Of a stretch of 64,000 bases of DNA, positions 1 through 8,872 are shown in pieces. Made by a program: the position numbers and the translations under genes. Under the pieces are notes generated by a model. The model was not told where the DNA came from. It saw nothing but the letters and a program-made list of their open reading frames with translations, and searched no databases. Each line of letters opens with the position of its first letter. The stretch's first letter is position 1. The DNA comes from Brevibacterium marinum (GTDB taxonomy: Bacteria; Actinomycetota; Actinomycetes; Actinomycetales; Brevibacteriaceae), in NCBI RefSeq assembly GCF_011927955.1, contig NZ_JAATJN010000001.1:4154001-4218000 (forward strand), in the 5' to 3' direction.

Positions 1-992
1 ATGCTCACACCCGTGCCGATCTGCATCGCCGCAATGCCCAGGGCGGCCGCGGTGCCGAAGAGTGTCGCGACGATCGCGAAGATGTCGACGAGTTTGCCGG
101 CGTAGCCCTCGGTCCGGCGTTTGCCGAACAGGGACTGGAAGATCGAGGACAGCAGCAGCGAACGCCCGCGACGGTAGGCGGCATAGGCGATCGCGCCGCC
201 GACGAGGGCGTACATCGCCCAGGCATGGAAGCCCCAGTGGAAGTAGGTCTGAGCCATCGCCCCGTGCAGGGCCTCGATCGTTTCGGGATCGTTCGTCAGC
301 GGTGGTGGGCTGATGAAGTATGTCAGAGGCTCGGACGGGCCGAAGAACAGCACGCCGATGCCGATGCCGGCGGCGAAGAGCATCGCCACCCAGGAGAAGG
401 TGCTGAATTCCGCCTTCTCATCGTCCTTGCCCAGCGGGATCCTGCCGTAGGAGGAGAACGCGAGGATGAGAAGGGCGACGAGCACGACGATGGCGACCAC
501 GTTGAAGAACCAGCCGACGTTCATCGTCGCCCAGTCGTAGGCGGTCTGCGCCACCGAGGCGACGCCGCCGGGATTCGTGATCCCCCAGATCACGAATGCC
601 ACCGTGAGGGTGCCGGCGATGGCGAAGATGATCTTGTCGAGGGAGTAGCGGCGACGCTGTTCGTCGATCGCGATGCCCGGGACCAGGATCGGGTGGGTGT
701 TGTGCGGGTATTGGGTGTTGTTCGCCGGCTCGTCGTCGGGGCGGCGGGGGCGGCTGTAGTCCAGCTTGCCCAGGCCCTTGCGGGTCTCGCGGCTCATTCG
801 CCGGGCATCGGCTTTGAGCTTCTCGCGTGAGACTCGGCGCTCGGTCGTCACGCCGCCGGAAGAGGCGGTCTCAGAGGCTGCCGTGTCGGAGGCAGCCGTG
901 TCGGAAGAAGCGGTGTCGGGCGTTGCGGGTTCGTGCGGTGCGGTGTCATCGGAGTTGAGGTTCTCCGATGTGGGTGTGGAGTCATCGGACAT
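1..992 (-). CDS. BCCT family osmolyte transporter (3' part outside window)
   Basis: Membrane symporter of the betaine/choline/carnitine family, expected to import compatible solutes with sodium or protons. About 330 N-terminal residues are visible and the frame runs off the window start. The first ~100 residues are a hydrophilic cytoplasmic tail containing a DTA(A/S)S pentapeptide repeat. Membrane segments follow, including the family signature AAGIGIGVLFFGPSEPLTYF, which resembles the glycine-rich TM3 stretch of BetP. The ATG at 992 is chosen because GAGAAAGG lies upstream. Long charged tails in BetP relatives sense osmotic stress, so osmotic regulation is possible. The substrate cannot be told from this part. 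Family assignment is firm. Confidence 0.9.
   Translation of the reverse strand, partial: MSDDSTPTSENLNSDDTAPHEPATPDTASSDTAASDTAASETASSGGVTTERRVSREKLKADARRMSRETRKGLGKLDYSRPRRPDDEPANNTQYPHNTHPILVPGIAIDEQRRRYSLDKIIFAIAGTLTVAFVIWGITNPGGVASVAQTAYDWATMNVGWFFNVVAIVVLVALLILAFSSYGRIPLGKDDEKAEFSTFSWVAMLFAAGIGIGVLFFGPSEPLTYFISPPPLTNDPETIEALHGAMAQTYFHWGFHAWAMYALVGGAIAYAAYRRGRSLLLSSIFQSLFGKRRTEGYAGKLVDIFAIVATLFGTAAALGIAAMQIGTGVS
861..920 (-). repeat. 15-bp tandem repeat inside the BCCT N-terminal tail
   Basis: About four copies of a 15-bp unit encode DTASS-DTAAS-DTAAS-ETASS in the cytoplasmic tail of the transporter. The repeat length is a multiple of three, so copy-number change would alter tail length without a frameshift. 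Confidence 0.7.
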
Positions 993-1281
993 TCAGCGAT
1001 GGCCCTTTCTCAATCGTCGAGGTTGCAGATGATCGAAAATCGCTGAACCGATCTACGGCTCCGAGCCACACCACCCGATGGCCGCGCGTTCCCAGGAATC
1101 ATTGGCATAGCCTGCCGTGGGGCGGGGCGCGGTGCGAGTCGCAGAGACGGTCCGGGCACAGAGGAATGCCCGGAAGATACCTGTCTGTGCCATAGCTTCG
1201 GACCCTAACAGCTTCCTGTGAGCTTCTCAAAGAAGACCTGGTATCGCCCAGAGCCGCTCTGCGGACACCGTGCTGCGGACG
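993..1281. other. Intergenic region between BCCT and TetR genes
   Basis: This 289-bp gap holds the BCCT promoter side and the 3' side of the TetR gene, both on the minus strand. The only clear structure is a 7-bp stem CCGGGCA/TGCCCGG at 1152-1173 with an 8-nt loop, which could be a weak terminator for the TetR gene. No ORF with coding character was seen. Confidence 0.5.
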
Positions 1282-1887
1282 TCAGCCGGTGAGGAATCGC
1301 TGCTCGACGAGGGATACGATCTCCTCACTCGCCGCAATCGCGTCGAAGTCCGGGTCCTCGAGAGCTTCCGCGACGACAGCGTCGATAGCGCCTCCGATGA
1401 TGAGTGCGGCCGTCCGCGATTCGGATGCTGCCTCGGCTCCGCGGGTGCGTCGAGCTGCGTCGATGAGTTCGGCCACGGGCTTCCACCTCTCCGAACTCCC
1501 GGTCCCTCCCTCACCATGGGTCAGCGCCTCGATGGTCAGGCGGGCGTGGCTGGGACGGTTGACGAAATGAGCGACCATCGCCCGCACATAGACACTCGGA
1601 CGGTCGGCCACCTCGGCGGCGTCGATCGCATTGCCGACCGATTCGACCATCGCGTCCAGGACGCTTCGATATGTGCAGCTGACCAGATTGGCTTTGTCCG
1701 TGAAGTGATAGAGCACGGTCGGCTTGGTCACACCTGCGCGGTCGGCGATCTGCGACAGCGAAACACCGGAGAATCCGTGCTCGGCGAGGAGTTCGATCGT
1801 GGACTCGATGATCTGAGCTCTCCTGGCTCGCTGTGTGAAACTCGGTCGACGGTCGTACGACTTCTCCTCCGCGAGGTCTTGTGCCAT
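1282..1887 (-). CDS. TetR family transcriptional regulator
   Basis: A 201-residue TetR-type repressor. The N-terminal helix-turn-helix (about residues 22-68) reads IIESTIELLAEHGFSGVSLS followed by IADRAGVTKPTVLYHF, the classic TetR pattern. The C-terminal ligand domain is not recognisable to a specific effector. The gene is divergent from the exported hydrolase at 1941 with 53 bp between starts, and ACCGATCGGT at 1919-1928 sits in that gap. Control of itself and of the hydrolase gene is therefore likely by inference. Length is normal for the family. Confidence 0.9.
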   Translation of the reverse strand: MAQDLAEEKSYDRRPSFTQRARRAQIIESTIELLAEHGFSGVSLSQIADRAGVTKPTVLYHFTDKANLVSCTYRSVLDAMVESVGNAIDAAEVADRPSVYVRAMVAHFVNRPSHARLTIEALTHGEGGTGSSERWKPVAELIDAARRTRGAEAASESRTAALIIGGAIDAVVAEALEDPDFDAIAASEEIVSLVEQRFLTG

Positions 1888-1918
1888 GACGCAATGCTAC
1901 TTTATGGTTGAATCACTG

Positions 1919-1928
1919 ACCGATCGGT
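1919..1928. promoter_or_regulatory. Candidate TetR operator (ACCGATCGGT)
   Basis: A perfect 10-bp palindrome in the 53-bp gap between the divergent TetR and hydrolase genes. Short ACCG..CGGT cores are common in TetR-family operators. It overlaps the promoter side of both genes. Confidence 0.5.
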
Positions 1929-1940
1929 AGAGGATTTTTC

Positions 1941-2978
1941 GTGAACCCTGCTCCCGCTGCACCTCAGAGACCATGGCTGCCGCGCCGTGGAGTGATTGTC
2001 CCGGCGGCCTCTGCCCTCGTCATCGCGGGGCTCGTCGGGTTCTTCCTCCGGCCCACGTCTCCCGTGGGGCATTGGAACAGTGCCGAGGGAGAGGAGAAGT
2101 TCTTCTCGGCCTACGACAAGGCATTCGCGAGCATGCCGGATCCCGCCGAGTCCAGGGACGTCCGCACGGATTTCGGCATCGTCCGGGTCTACCGGTTCGA
2201 AGGTGCCGGCGAGGCGGCGCCGATGATGCTTCTGCCCGGGACTGCTGCGTCGACTCCGATCTGGGCAGGCAATATGCCGTCGCTGCTCGAGGTCGGTGAC
2301 GTCTACGCGCTCGACCTCCTCGGCGAACCGGGCCGAAGCGTGCAGTCCTCACCGATCTCCGGGCCGGAGGACGAGGCCGAATGGCTCGCCCAGACGGTCG
2401 CCGCGCTTCCCGAGGACTCGCTGAACCTGGTCGGCCTCTCACTCGGAGGATGGACCGCCGCCAACCTCGCCATCCATCATCCGGAGCACGTGCGGTCGCT
2501 GACCCTGATCGATCCCGTCAACACCTTCGACAGCATTCCGCTGGAGACGGTCCTGCGTGCCGTTCCCGCCTCCGTGCCGTGGTTTCCCCGAGCAGGTCGA
2601 GATGCGTTCAATTCCTATACCGCCGGCGGTGCTCCTGTCGAGGATGTGCCGGTCGCGGACATGATCGAGGCGGGGATGCAGCACTACTCCATGAAGAAGC
2701 CCCAGCCTGTTCGGATCACCGAGCAGCAGCTGTCGGGTCTGACGATGCCGGTGCTCGCGCTCATCGCCGGCGACTCGGTGATGCATGACCCGCCGACGGC
2801 TGCGGCCACTGCGAAACGAGCTCTGGGTGCTTCAGCGGGGAGGGACTCCGGGGCGGCCTCTCGCACCGTCCGTGTCTACGAAGATGCGTCGCATGCCGTC
2901 AACGGAGAATATCCCGAGGAGATGGCTGCCGACATCGAACAGCTCATCACAGACGGTGCTCGGAGGTCCTCCGGATGA
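1941..2978 (+). CDS. Membrane-anchored alpha/beta hydrolase
   Basis: A 345-residue protein with a short proline-rich start, one hydrophobic segment (about residues 18-36, VIVPAASALVIAGLVGFFL) acting as signal anchor, then an alpha/beta-hydrolase domain. The nucleophile elbow is GLSLGG near residue 167. A late DASHAVNGE supplies the likely catalytic histidine, and LALIAGDS the acid region. Start is GTG at 1941 with AGAGGA just upstream. It probably acts at the outer face of the membrane on an ester or similar substrate that is unknown. The divergent TetR gene is its likely regulator. Confidence 0.85.
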   Translation: MNPAPAAPQRPWLPRRGVIVPAASALVIAGLVGFFLRPTSPVGHWNSAEGEEKFFSAYDKAFASMPDPAESRDVRTDFGIVRVYRFEGAGEAAPMMLLPGTAASTPIWAGNMPSLLEVGDVYALDLLGEPGRSVQSSPISGPEDEAEWLAQTVAALPEDSLNLVGLSLGGWTAANLAIHHPEHVRSLTLIDPVNTFDSIPLETVLRAVPASVPWFPRAGRDAFNSYTAGGAPVEDVPVADMIEAGMQHYSMKKPQPVRITEQQLSGLTMPVLALIAGDSVMHDPPTAAATAKRALGASAGRDSGAASRTVRVYEDASHAVNGEYPEEMAADIEQLITDGARRSSG

Positions 2979-3011
2979 TGGAGTACGACAGGCGAACAAC
3001 ACAGCCGCAGG

Positions 3012-3803
3012 TCAGTTCAGCAGGGCGCGATCGCCCAGCGTTGCGCCCTTGAGCTTCGAGAATTCGTCCAGCAGCGTCTCCACCGTCAGCGTCTTCTTCT
3101 CCTCGGCCGATGCCTGGTAGATGATCTCGCCCTCGTGCATCATGATCAGGCGGTTGCCCAGTGTGATCGCCTGTTCCATATTGTGGGTGACCATGAGCGT
3201 GGTCAGCCCGTCATTCGACACGATCTTGTTCGTCAGCTCCGTCACGAGGGCGGCTCGCTGCGGATCGAGGGCCGCAGTGTGCTCGTCGAGCAGCAGGATG
3301 CGCGGCTGGGTGAAGCCGGCCATGAGCAGGCTCAGGGCCTGCCGCTGTCCCCCGGAGAGCAGACCGACCTTGGTCTTCAGCCGGTTCTCCAGACCGAGTT
3401 CCAAGGTGGCGAGCTCGCCTCGGAATCTCTCCCGCCTCGCCGAGGTGGTTCCCCGTCCCAGCCCGCGCGACTTTCCGCGTTTGAGGGCCAGGGACAGGTT
3501 CTGTTCGATCGTGAGGTCGGGTGCGGTTCCGGCCATGGGATCCTGGAACACACGACCCAGATATTTGGCGCGCTTGTATTCGGGCATCCGGGACACCTCG
3601 GCGCCGTCGATCGTGATCGACCCGGTGTCGATGGGCAGGCGGCCCGAGACCGTGTTGAGCAGGGTCGACTTTCCGGCTCCGTTGGATCCGATGACGGTGA
3701 CGAAATCGGACTCGTCGAGTTCGAGCGAGAGGTTCTGCAGGGCCTTGCGCTCGTTGACGGTGCCGGGGAAGAAGGTCTTCGAGATGGAATCGATCTTCAG
3801 CAT
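3012..3803 (-). CDS. ABC transporter ATP-binding protein
   Basis: A 263-residue ATPase that powers the permease and lipoprotein encoded upstream on the same strand. Walker A is GSNGAGKSTLL (about residue 40), the signature is LLSGGQRQALSL, Walker B is RILLLDEHTAALD, and the switch histidine follows in MVTHNMEQA. The ATG at 3803 is chosen over further-upstream starts because AAGGAG lies 9 nt before it and it follows the permease stop by 5 nt. The three-gene set resembles importers with PF04392-type binding proteins, such as streptococcal TrpXYZ, but the substrate here is unknown. Confidence 0.92.
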   Translation of the reverse strand: MLKIDSISKTFFPGTVNERKALQNLSLELDESDFVTVIGSNGAGKSTLLNTVSGRLPIDTGSITIDGAEVSRMPEYKRAKYLGRVFQDPMAGTAPDLTIEQNLSLALKRGKSRGLGRGTTSARRERFRGELATLELGLENRLKTKVGLLSGGQRQALSLLMAGFTQPRILLLDEHTAALDPQRAALVTELTNKIVSNDGLTTLMVTHNMEQAITLGNRLIMMHEGEIIYQASAEEKKTLTVETLLDEFSKLKGATLGDRALLN

Positions 3804-3808
3804 CGGAC

Positions 3809-4900
3809 TCAGCGCTCCTTCTGTTCCGGGGCCGCCGTGGTACCGGCCGTCGTCGTTCCGGCGGGTGCTGTTCCGACCGTCGTTCCGGCGGGTGTCGCCG
3901 ACGTCTCCGCGGGGACGTCGGTGCCCTCGGACGGTGTGTCGGTGGTGCCGGCGGGCACCTGTGTTCCCGCTTCGTTCGCGGGGTCGTCGGCCGTTTCGTC
4001 GTCCGGAACCGCTGGTGCCGCCCGATTGCCGCGTGACCTCAGCGACGGTATTCGCCTGAGGAATCCCCAACGGGGCAGCAGCAGAGCGAGGACGACGAGG
4101 AGCGCCGTCGTGAGCTTCATGTCATTGGTGTCGAGTCCAGCGCGCAGCGCGAGGAAGATGATGAGTCGGTAGATGACCGAGCCGAGCATGGCGCCGAGGC
4201 TGGCCATGAAGATGTTGCGGCTGCCGAAGACGGCCTGACCCAGGATGACCGAGGCCAGTCCGACGAGGATGAGGCCGATGCCCATGCTGATGTCGGAGAA
4301 GCCCTGGTACTGGGCGACCAGTGCTCCGCAGAGTGCGACGAAGCCGTTGGACAGGGCCAGGGTCAGCATCGTCGTGTTGTCGGTGTTGACGCCGAGGCTG
4401 CGGATCATCTGCCGATTGTTGCCATTGGCCTGGATCGCCAGCCCCAGGTCGGTGGTGAGGAACCAGTCGATGGCGAATTTGAGGATCAGGGTGAAGACGA
4501 GAAGCACGGAGATGGAGATCCAGGTGCCCAGCCACATGTTCTCCCGCAGAGGGGTGAACACGGTGTCCTCTCGCAGGAGCGGAAGGTTCGCCTTGCCCAT
4601 GATCCGCAGGTTGATCGACCACAGGCCGATCATCGTGAGGATACCCGCGAGGAGGCCGTCGATGCCGCCCTTGGTGTGGAGGAGACCGGTGATGTAGCCG
4701 GCGATGAGCCCGGCGCCGATGGCGGCCAAGGTCGCCAGGAAGGGGTTGACCCCGGCGATGATCAGCGATGCGGCTGTGGCGCCGCCGGTGGTGAAGCTTC
4801 CGTCGACGGTGAGGTCGGGGAAGTTGAGGACTTTGAAGGTCAGATAGACCCCGAGCGCCATCGCTGCGTAGATGAGCCCGAGTTCCAGTGCTCCGAACAT
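3809..4900 (-). CDS. ABC transporter permease with long Thr/Ala/Pro tail
   Basis: A 363-residue permease of the branched-chain/BmpA-like class (PF02653 type), with about eight to nine hydrophobic segments up to about residue 285 and a typical start (MFGALELGLIYAAMALGVYL). It partners the downstream ATPase and the upstream lipoprotein. The last ~75 residues are a low-complexity acidic tail rich in Thr, Ala, Pro and Gly (repeats such as PAGTT), which is not part of the normal fold and should lie in the cytoplasm or outside depending on topology. The order binding protein, permease, ATPase indicates one operon. Confidence 0.88.
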   Translation of the reverse strand: MFGALELGLIYAAMALGVYLTFKVLNFPDLTVDGSFTTGGATAASLIIAGVNPFLATLAAIGAGLIAGYITGLLHTKGGIDGLLAGILTMIGLWSINLRIMGKANLPLLREDTVFTPLRENMWLGTWISISVLLVFTLILKFAIDWFLTTDLGLAIQANGNNRQMIRSLGVNTDNTTMLTLALSNGFVALCGALVAQYQGFSDISMGIGLILVGLASVILGQAVFGSRNIFMASLGAMLGSVIYRLIIFLALRAGLDTNDMKLTTALLVVLALLLPRWGFLRRIPSLRSRGNRAAPAVPDDETADDPANEAGTQVPAGTTDTPSEGTDVPAETSATPAGTTVGTAPAGTTTAGTTAAPEQKER

Positions 4901-4984
4901 GTGATTCCGATCAGGTGGTGAGGTGTCGAGTTGGTGCGGACCGCCGGCCGGTCACGAGAGTTCCGACCGGCGATCGGGATCCGC

Positions 4985-5971
4985 TCATTCGATGACGCTG
5001 TCGGCCTCATCGATGATGTCCTGTGGGATCTCCACACCCTGTCTCTTCGCGGCATCCGGGTTGACGACGAGCTCGAGGTCGGAGCTGGTCTCGACAGGCA
5101 TGTCGGCCGGCTTCTCCCCGTCCTGGAGGATCTTCAGCGCCATCGTGCCGGTCTGCTCGCCGAGCTTCGTATAGTCGATGCCGCGGGTGATCGCCGCACC
5201 CTGCTCCACCTGGCCCGCTTCCGAACCGACCAGCAGCGCCTTGTGCTTCTCGGCGGCCTGGACCATGGTCGTGACCGCGGAGACGACGTTGTTGTCGGTG
5301 GGCACGTAGTAGGCGTCGACATCGCCGAGGGAGTTCACGGCCTGCGCGAGTTCGCCGGAGTTGGCGATCGTGGCTTCCTTGATCTCGACGTCGAGGTCCT
5401 TCGCGGCTTCTTTCGCCAGATCCACCTGCACCTGCGAGTTGACCTCACCGGAGCTGTAGACGATGCCGACGGTCTTCGCATCGGGTTTGAGGTCCTTGAC
5501 CAGCTGGACCTGCTCGGCGACCGGGTTGAGGTCGGAGGTTCCGGTGACGTTGCCGCCGGGTGCGTCGTTCGATTTCACGAGACCGGCCTCTTCGGCGTCG
5601 GTGACGGCGGTGAAGAGGACCGGCATGCTCGTGATGGCCTGTGCTGCGGCCTGGGCCGCAGGGGTGGCGACCGCGAGCACGAGGTCAAGGTCCTGGTTCG
5701 CGAACGTCTGTGCGATGGAGGTGGCGTTGGCCTGCTCGCCCTGTGCGTTCTGCTCGTCCCATTCGACGGTGACGTCGGCGTCCTCGAAGGATTTCTTGAA
5801 GCCTTCGCTGGCCGCGTCGAGGGCCGGGTGCTGAACCAGCTGGGAGATGCCGATCGAGTAGGAATCGCCGCCGTCGCCCTCGCCGCCGGCGCCGTCTCCG
5901 CCCGAACATGCTGACACCGCAATTACCGAACTCACTGCCACGATCGCCGTGGCCAGACGTTTGAGACGCAT
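4985..5971 (-). CDS. ABC substrate-binding lipoprotein (TrpX/PF04392-like)
   Basis: A 328-residue exported lipoprotein that should capture the ligand for the permease and ATPase next to it. The signal peptide is MRLKRLATAIVAVSSVIAVS with lipobox VSAC, cysteine about residue 22, followed by a Gly/Asp linker. The mature part has the periplasmic-binding pattern of PF04392 proteins (IGISQLVQHPALD, LVLAVATPAAQAA, TVGIVYSSGEVNSQ, AYYVPTDNNVV). In streptococci this family imports aromatic amino acids, and other members are uncharacterised, so the ligand is a guess. First gene of the operon, ATG at 5971 preceded by GGGGAGAAG. Confidence 0.9.
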   Translation of the reverse strand: MRLKRLATAIVAVSSVIAVSACSGGDGAGGEGDGGDSYSIGISQLVQHPALDAASEGFKKSFEDADVTVEWDEQNAQGEQANATSIAQTFANQDLDLVLAVATPAAQAAAQAITSMPVLFTAVTDAEEAGLVKSNDAPGGNVTGTSDLNPVAEQVQLVKDLKPDAKTVGIVYSSGEVNSQVQVDLAKEAAKDLDVEIKEATIANSGELAQAVNSLGDVDAYYVPTDNNVVSAVTTMVQAAEKHKALLVGSEAGQVEQGAAITRGIDYTKLGEQTGTMALKILQDGEKPADMPVETSSDLELVVNPDAAKRQGVEIPQDIIDEADSVIE

Positions 5972-6296
5972 TCTTCTCCCCTTTGAAAAACCGGTTCAAC
6001 CGTCCAGAACCGGAACGAACACTGTCGCCGTTCCCGTACGGTCCCGTCGATGGGACCGCCGTGGAACTGCAGACGGACCACACGCGGCCCGCGGCTCAGT
6101 TCATTCTGGTTCCGCAGACGCGACGGGTACGGCTGTGATGGTCACCACTCTATTGGGCGCCGCTGACACGGGTGACCGATTCGGGGTTTTGGAGACAATC
6201 GTCCCAGTATCGTTATCTATCGCGACAAACGTCCCGCGGCCGGGTCGACCAGCCGCCCAGGTGTCCCGTGCGCCCTCGCGGGACGCCCCGACGGCG
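5972..6296 (-). other. Leader region of the PF04392-type ABC operon
   Basis: A 325-bp gap between oligopeptidase B (stop at 6297) and the ABC operon, both on the minus strand. It contains a GTCCCG/CGGGAC hairpin near 6260-6285 that may terminate the peptidase transcript, a GGTCCC/GGGACC hairpin near 6044-6062, and a terminator-shaped hairpin at 5985-6013 directly before the operon. I found no T-box signature and no leader peptide with tandem aromatic codons. Confidence 0.5.
5985..6013 (-). terminator. Terminator-like hairpin in the ABC operon leader
   Basis: Read on the minus strand, CCGGTTC pairs with GAACCGG across a 9-nt loop and is followed at once by TTTTTC, then by the ribosome-binding site and ATG of the binding-protein gene. 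A U-tailed hairpin placed just upstream of the first gene suggests transcription attenuation rather than ordinary termination. Confidence 0.5.
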
Positions 6297-8708
6297 TCAG
6301 GCCTCGATCTCGACGTCCGACCTGCCCAGCACGTCGAGGATCCAGGCGAAATCGAACGCGGTCTCCCGCCACGAGTCGTAGCGGCCCGAAGCGCCTCCAT
6401 GGCCGGCGGCCATTTCGGTCCTCAGCAGCGCATCGGCGCCGACCTCGCGCAGGCGGGCGACCCATTTCGCTGGTTCGACGTAGAGGACCCGGGTGTCGTT
6501 GAGTGAGGTTACGGCCAAGATCTTCGGATGATCCGCCTCGGCGACGTTCTCATACGGCGAGTACGAGCGCATGTACTCATACACGTGCACATCGTGGAGG
6601 GGATCGCCCCATTCCTCCCATTCGATGACGGTCAGCGGGAGTTCGGGCATGAGGATCGAGGTCAGCGCATCGACGAAGGGCACATGGGCACTGACGCCGG
6701 CGAAGAGGTCCGGTGCCATGTTCGTCACCGCACCCATGAGCAGCCCGCCGGCCGATCCCCCGGTGGCCACGAGCTTCTCAGGTGCCGTCCACCCTTCGGC
6801 GACGAGGTGGCGTCCGGCTGCGATGTAGTCCGTGAACGTGTTCCTCTTCGCCGAGGTCTTGCCCTGGTCGTACCAGTGGCGTCCCATTTCGCCGCCGCCG
6901 CGCACATGGGCGATCGCGAAGACGACCCCGCGGTCGAGCAGGGAGAGCCGGGAGACGGAGAAGTACGGGTCCATGCTCATCTCGTAGGAGCCGTAGCCGT
7001 AGAGCACCAGTGGGGCGGGCTCGGTCGGGGCTGTGCCTTGAGACTCCGGTTCCCTCGCCGAGGCGACCTCCCCCGCCGAGGCGGTCGTGCCGTGGGCGGG
7101 CGAGACGAGGTCGGTGCGATAGACCAGGGAGATCGGGATCTGCGTTCCGTCCTCGGCGCCGGCCCAGACGAGGGACTCGGCGTAGCGCTCGAGGTCGACG
7201 GACCCGAGGACCGGCTGGCGTTTGAGGATGGTGTCAGTGCCGTCTGCCACGCTGTGCTGATAGATCACAGCGGGCGTGGACATGGAGGTGAAGAGCAGTC
7301 GGATGCTCGTCTGTGTGAACTCGGGGTTGCCGGCGAATCCCAGGGTTCCGGTCTCACGAGAGAAGGGAAGTTCCTGCAGTCGGCCATACGGCGAGCCGAC
7401 ACCCCCGCCTTCAGCGGCGGACGCTTCCGCCGAGGCGGCCCGCCTCCCTGGCGCCGCCTCGATTCTATCCGTCGCCGGCTCGGGCCCTGGCGTCAGCTCG
7501 ACGATGCCGACGCGGGCGAAGCCGCCGCGACGATAGCTGACGACGATGAAGTCCGCGAAGGCGTCGACGTCTTCGATGCGCAGACCCTCGACGTCCTCGA
7601 GCAGGGGACGTCCGATGGCCAGCGGATCGGCGACAGTTCCGGGGTCGTCGACCGCGTCGGCGGTTTCGCGGGCGGTGCCGGCGGGGTCGGTGACGGACAC
7701 GTCGATGATGTCGAAGTCGGCGCGATCCTGGTTGTGGGTGATGAGGAACCGGTCCTCGTCGGCGATGATCGCGTGCTCGACGGAATACTCGACACCCTCG
7801 ACCCGGGGCCAGACCACCTGCGGTGCCGCTTCCAGGTCCTCGGCTTCGAGAAACCAGAAGCCCGTGGTCGTCTTCGACCCGGTGACGACGAACATGTACT
7901 CACCGGACCGGGAGAATCCCGAGCCGACGAAGAAGCGCTCGTCGGGTTCATGGAAGATGCACACGTCCTCGCCGCTGTCGGTGCCGACGGCATGGCGCCA
8001 GACCTTCTCCGGGCGCCAGGCATCGTCGACGGTCGTGTAGAAGAGGAATCGTCCGGTGGGGTCGATCGATGCTCCTGCGAAGGTGCCTTCGACGGTGTCC
8101 GGCAGGTCCTCACCGCGGCTGAGGTCGCGAAGTCGCAAGGTGTAGCGCTCATCGCCGGAGGTGTCGATGCCGACAAGCAGGTATCTGCCGTCGTCGGTCA
8201 GCGAGAAGGTCCCCAGAGAGAAGAACTCCTGGCCCTCGGCCGCGACGTTCGAGTCGAAGACGACCTCCTCGCCGGGCAGCGGCTCCTCACCGACCTCGGG
8301 CGGAGTCCAGTCCTCGGCGTCGGCGATGGGCACACGGACGCTGATGCCGTAGTCGAGCCCCGCCTTCGTCCGCGAGAAGTACCAGTAGTTCCCGCGCCGG
8401 GTCGGCACGGACATGTCGGTCTCCTTGATGCGAGTTCTGATCTCGGTGAAGATCGATTCGCGCAGCGGCTCGAGCTGAGAGGTCTGTGCCTCCGTCCACT
8501 CGTTCTCGGCCTCGAGGTGGGCGATGACGTCCGGGGAGTCCTTGTCGCGCATCCACTCGTAGTCGTCGACGAAGGTATGACCGTGGTGCGTCCGTTCGTA
8601 CGGGATCTTCTGGGCGACGGGAGCGCCGACCGTAGTGGTGGGAGCGCCGACCGTGGCGGCGCCTGCAGAGGGGCCGGGCTCGGTGGCTTCGGGAGCAGAG
8701 TCATTCAT
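6297..8708 (-). CDS. Oligopeptidase B / prolyl oligopeptidase family serine peptidase (S9A)
   Basis: An 803-residue cytosolic peptidase that cleaves short peptides, typically after basic residues in this subfamily. An N-terminal beta-propeller domain (from PYERTHHGHTFVDDYEWMRD) is followed by the catalytic alpha/beta-hydrolase domain. Serine lies in TGGSAGGLLMG near residue 652, aspartate in TSLNDTRVLYVEP, histidine in AAGHGGASGRYDSW. ATG at 8708 is preferred to the upstream start because GGGAG precedes it and the upstream extension looks non-coding. There is an Ala/Glu/Gly low-complexity insert (around RRAASAEASAAEGGG). Divergent from tctC. Confidence 0.92.
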   Translation of the reverse strand: MNDSAPEATEPGPSAGAATVGAPTTTVGAPVAQKIPYERTHHGHTFVDDYEWMRDKDSPDVIAHLEAENEWTEAQTSQLEPLRESIFTEIRTRIKETDMSVPTRRGNYWYFSRTKAGLDYGISVRVPIADAEDWTPPEVGEEPLPGEEVVFDSNVAAEGQEFFSLGTFSLTDDGRYLLVGIDTSGDERYTLRLRDLSRGEDLPDTVEGTFAGASIDPTGRFLFYTTVDDAWRPEKVWRHAVGTDSGEDVCIFHEPDERFFVGSGFSRSGEYMFVVTGSKTTTGFWFLEAEDLEAAPQVVWPRVEGVEYSVEHAIIADEDRFLITHNQDRADFDIIDVSVTDPAGTARETADAVDDPGTVADPLAIGRPLLEDVEGLRIEDVDAFADFIVVSYRRGGFARVGIVELTPGPEPATDRIEAAPGRRAASAEASAAEGGGVGSPYGRLQELPFSRETGTLGFAGNPEFTQTSIRLLFTSMSTPAVIYQHSVADGTDTILKRQPVLGSVDLERYAESLVWAGAEDGTQIPISLVYRTDLVSPAHGTTASAGEVASAREPESQGTAPTEPAPLVLYGYGSYEMSMDPYFSVSRLSLLDRGVVFAIAHVRGGGEMGRHWYDQGKTSAKRNTFTDYIAAGRHLVAEGWTAPEKLVATGGSAGGLLMGAVTNMAPDLFAGVSAHVPFVDALTSILMPELPLTVIEWEEWGDPLHDVHVYEYMRSYSPYENVAEADHPKILAVTSLNDTRVLYVEPAKWVARLREVGADALLRTEMAAGHGGASGRYDSWRETAFDFAWILDVLGRSDVEIEA

Positions 8709-8817
8709 GTCTCCCAGCCTAGCCACCTCGGCGTTGACTGCACACAGCACTCGAATGAGCACAATGCGCAGAAGGGGAAGAACGAGCAGAACGCAATCAG
8801 TGCGCACAAGCACGTAA

Positions 8818-8834
8818 TGTGACCTTGATCAACA
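8818..8834. promoter_or_regulatory. Weak CRP/GlxR-like site upstream of tctC
   Basis: TGTGA-CCTTGA-TCAACA resembles the CRP-type consensus TGTGA-N6-TCACA with a poor right half, and contains the palindrome TTGATCAA. It lies in the divergent region between oligopeptidase B and tctC, where catabolite control of a tricarboxylate transporter would make sense. Confidence 0.3.
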
Positions 8835-8872
8835 TAGGCTATGACGAGCCTCACATGTAACTCACAACAGAT

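Noticed and set aside
5972-6296. T-box or trp leader peptide for the ABC operon
   Set aside because: No TGGNACCGCG T-box core and no short frame with consecutive aromatic codons; only the hairpins are supported.
6528-8822. Long open frame (764 codons) on the plus strand
   Set aside because: It is the antisense shadow of the oligopeptidase B gene; its composition (Asp/Val/Gly/Arg-rich) and lack of any fold or ribosome-binding site mark it as non-coding.
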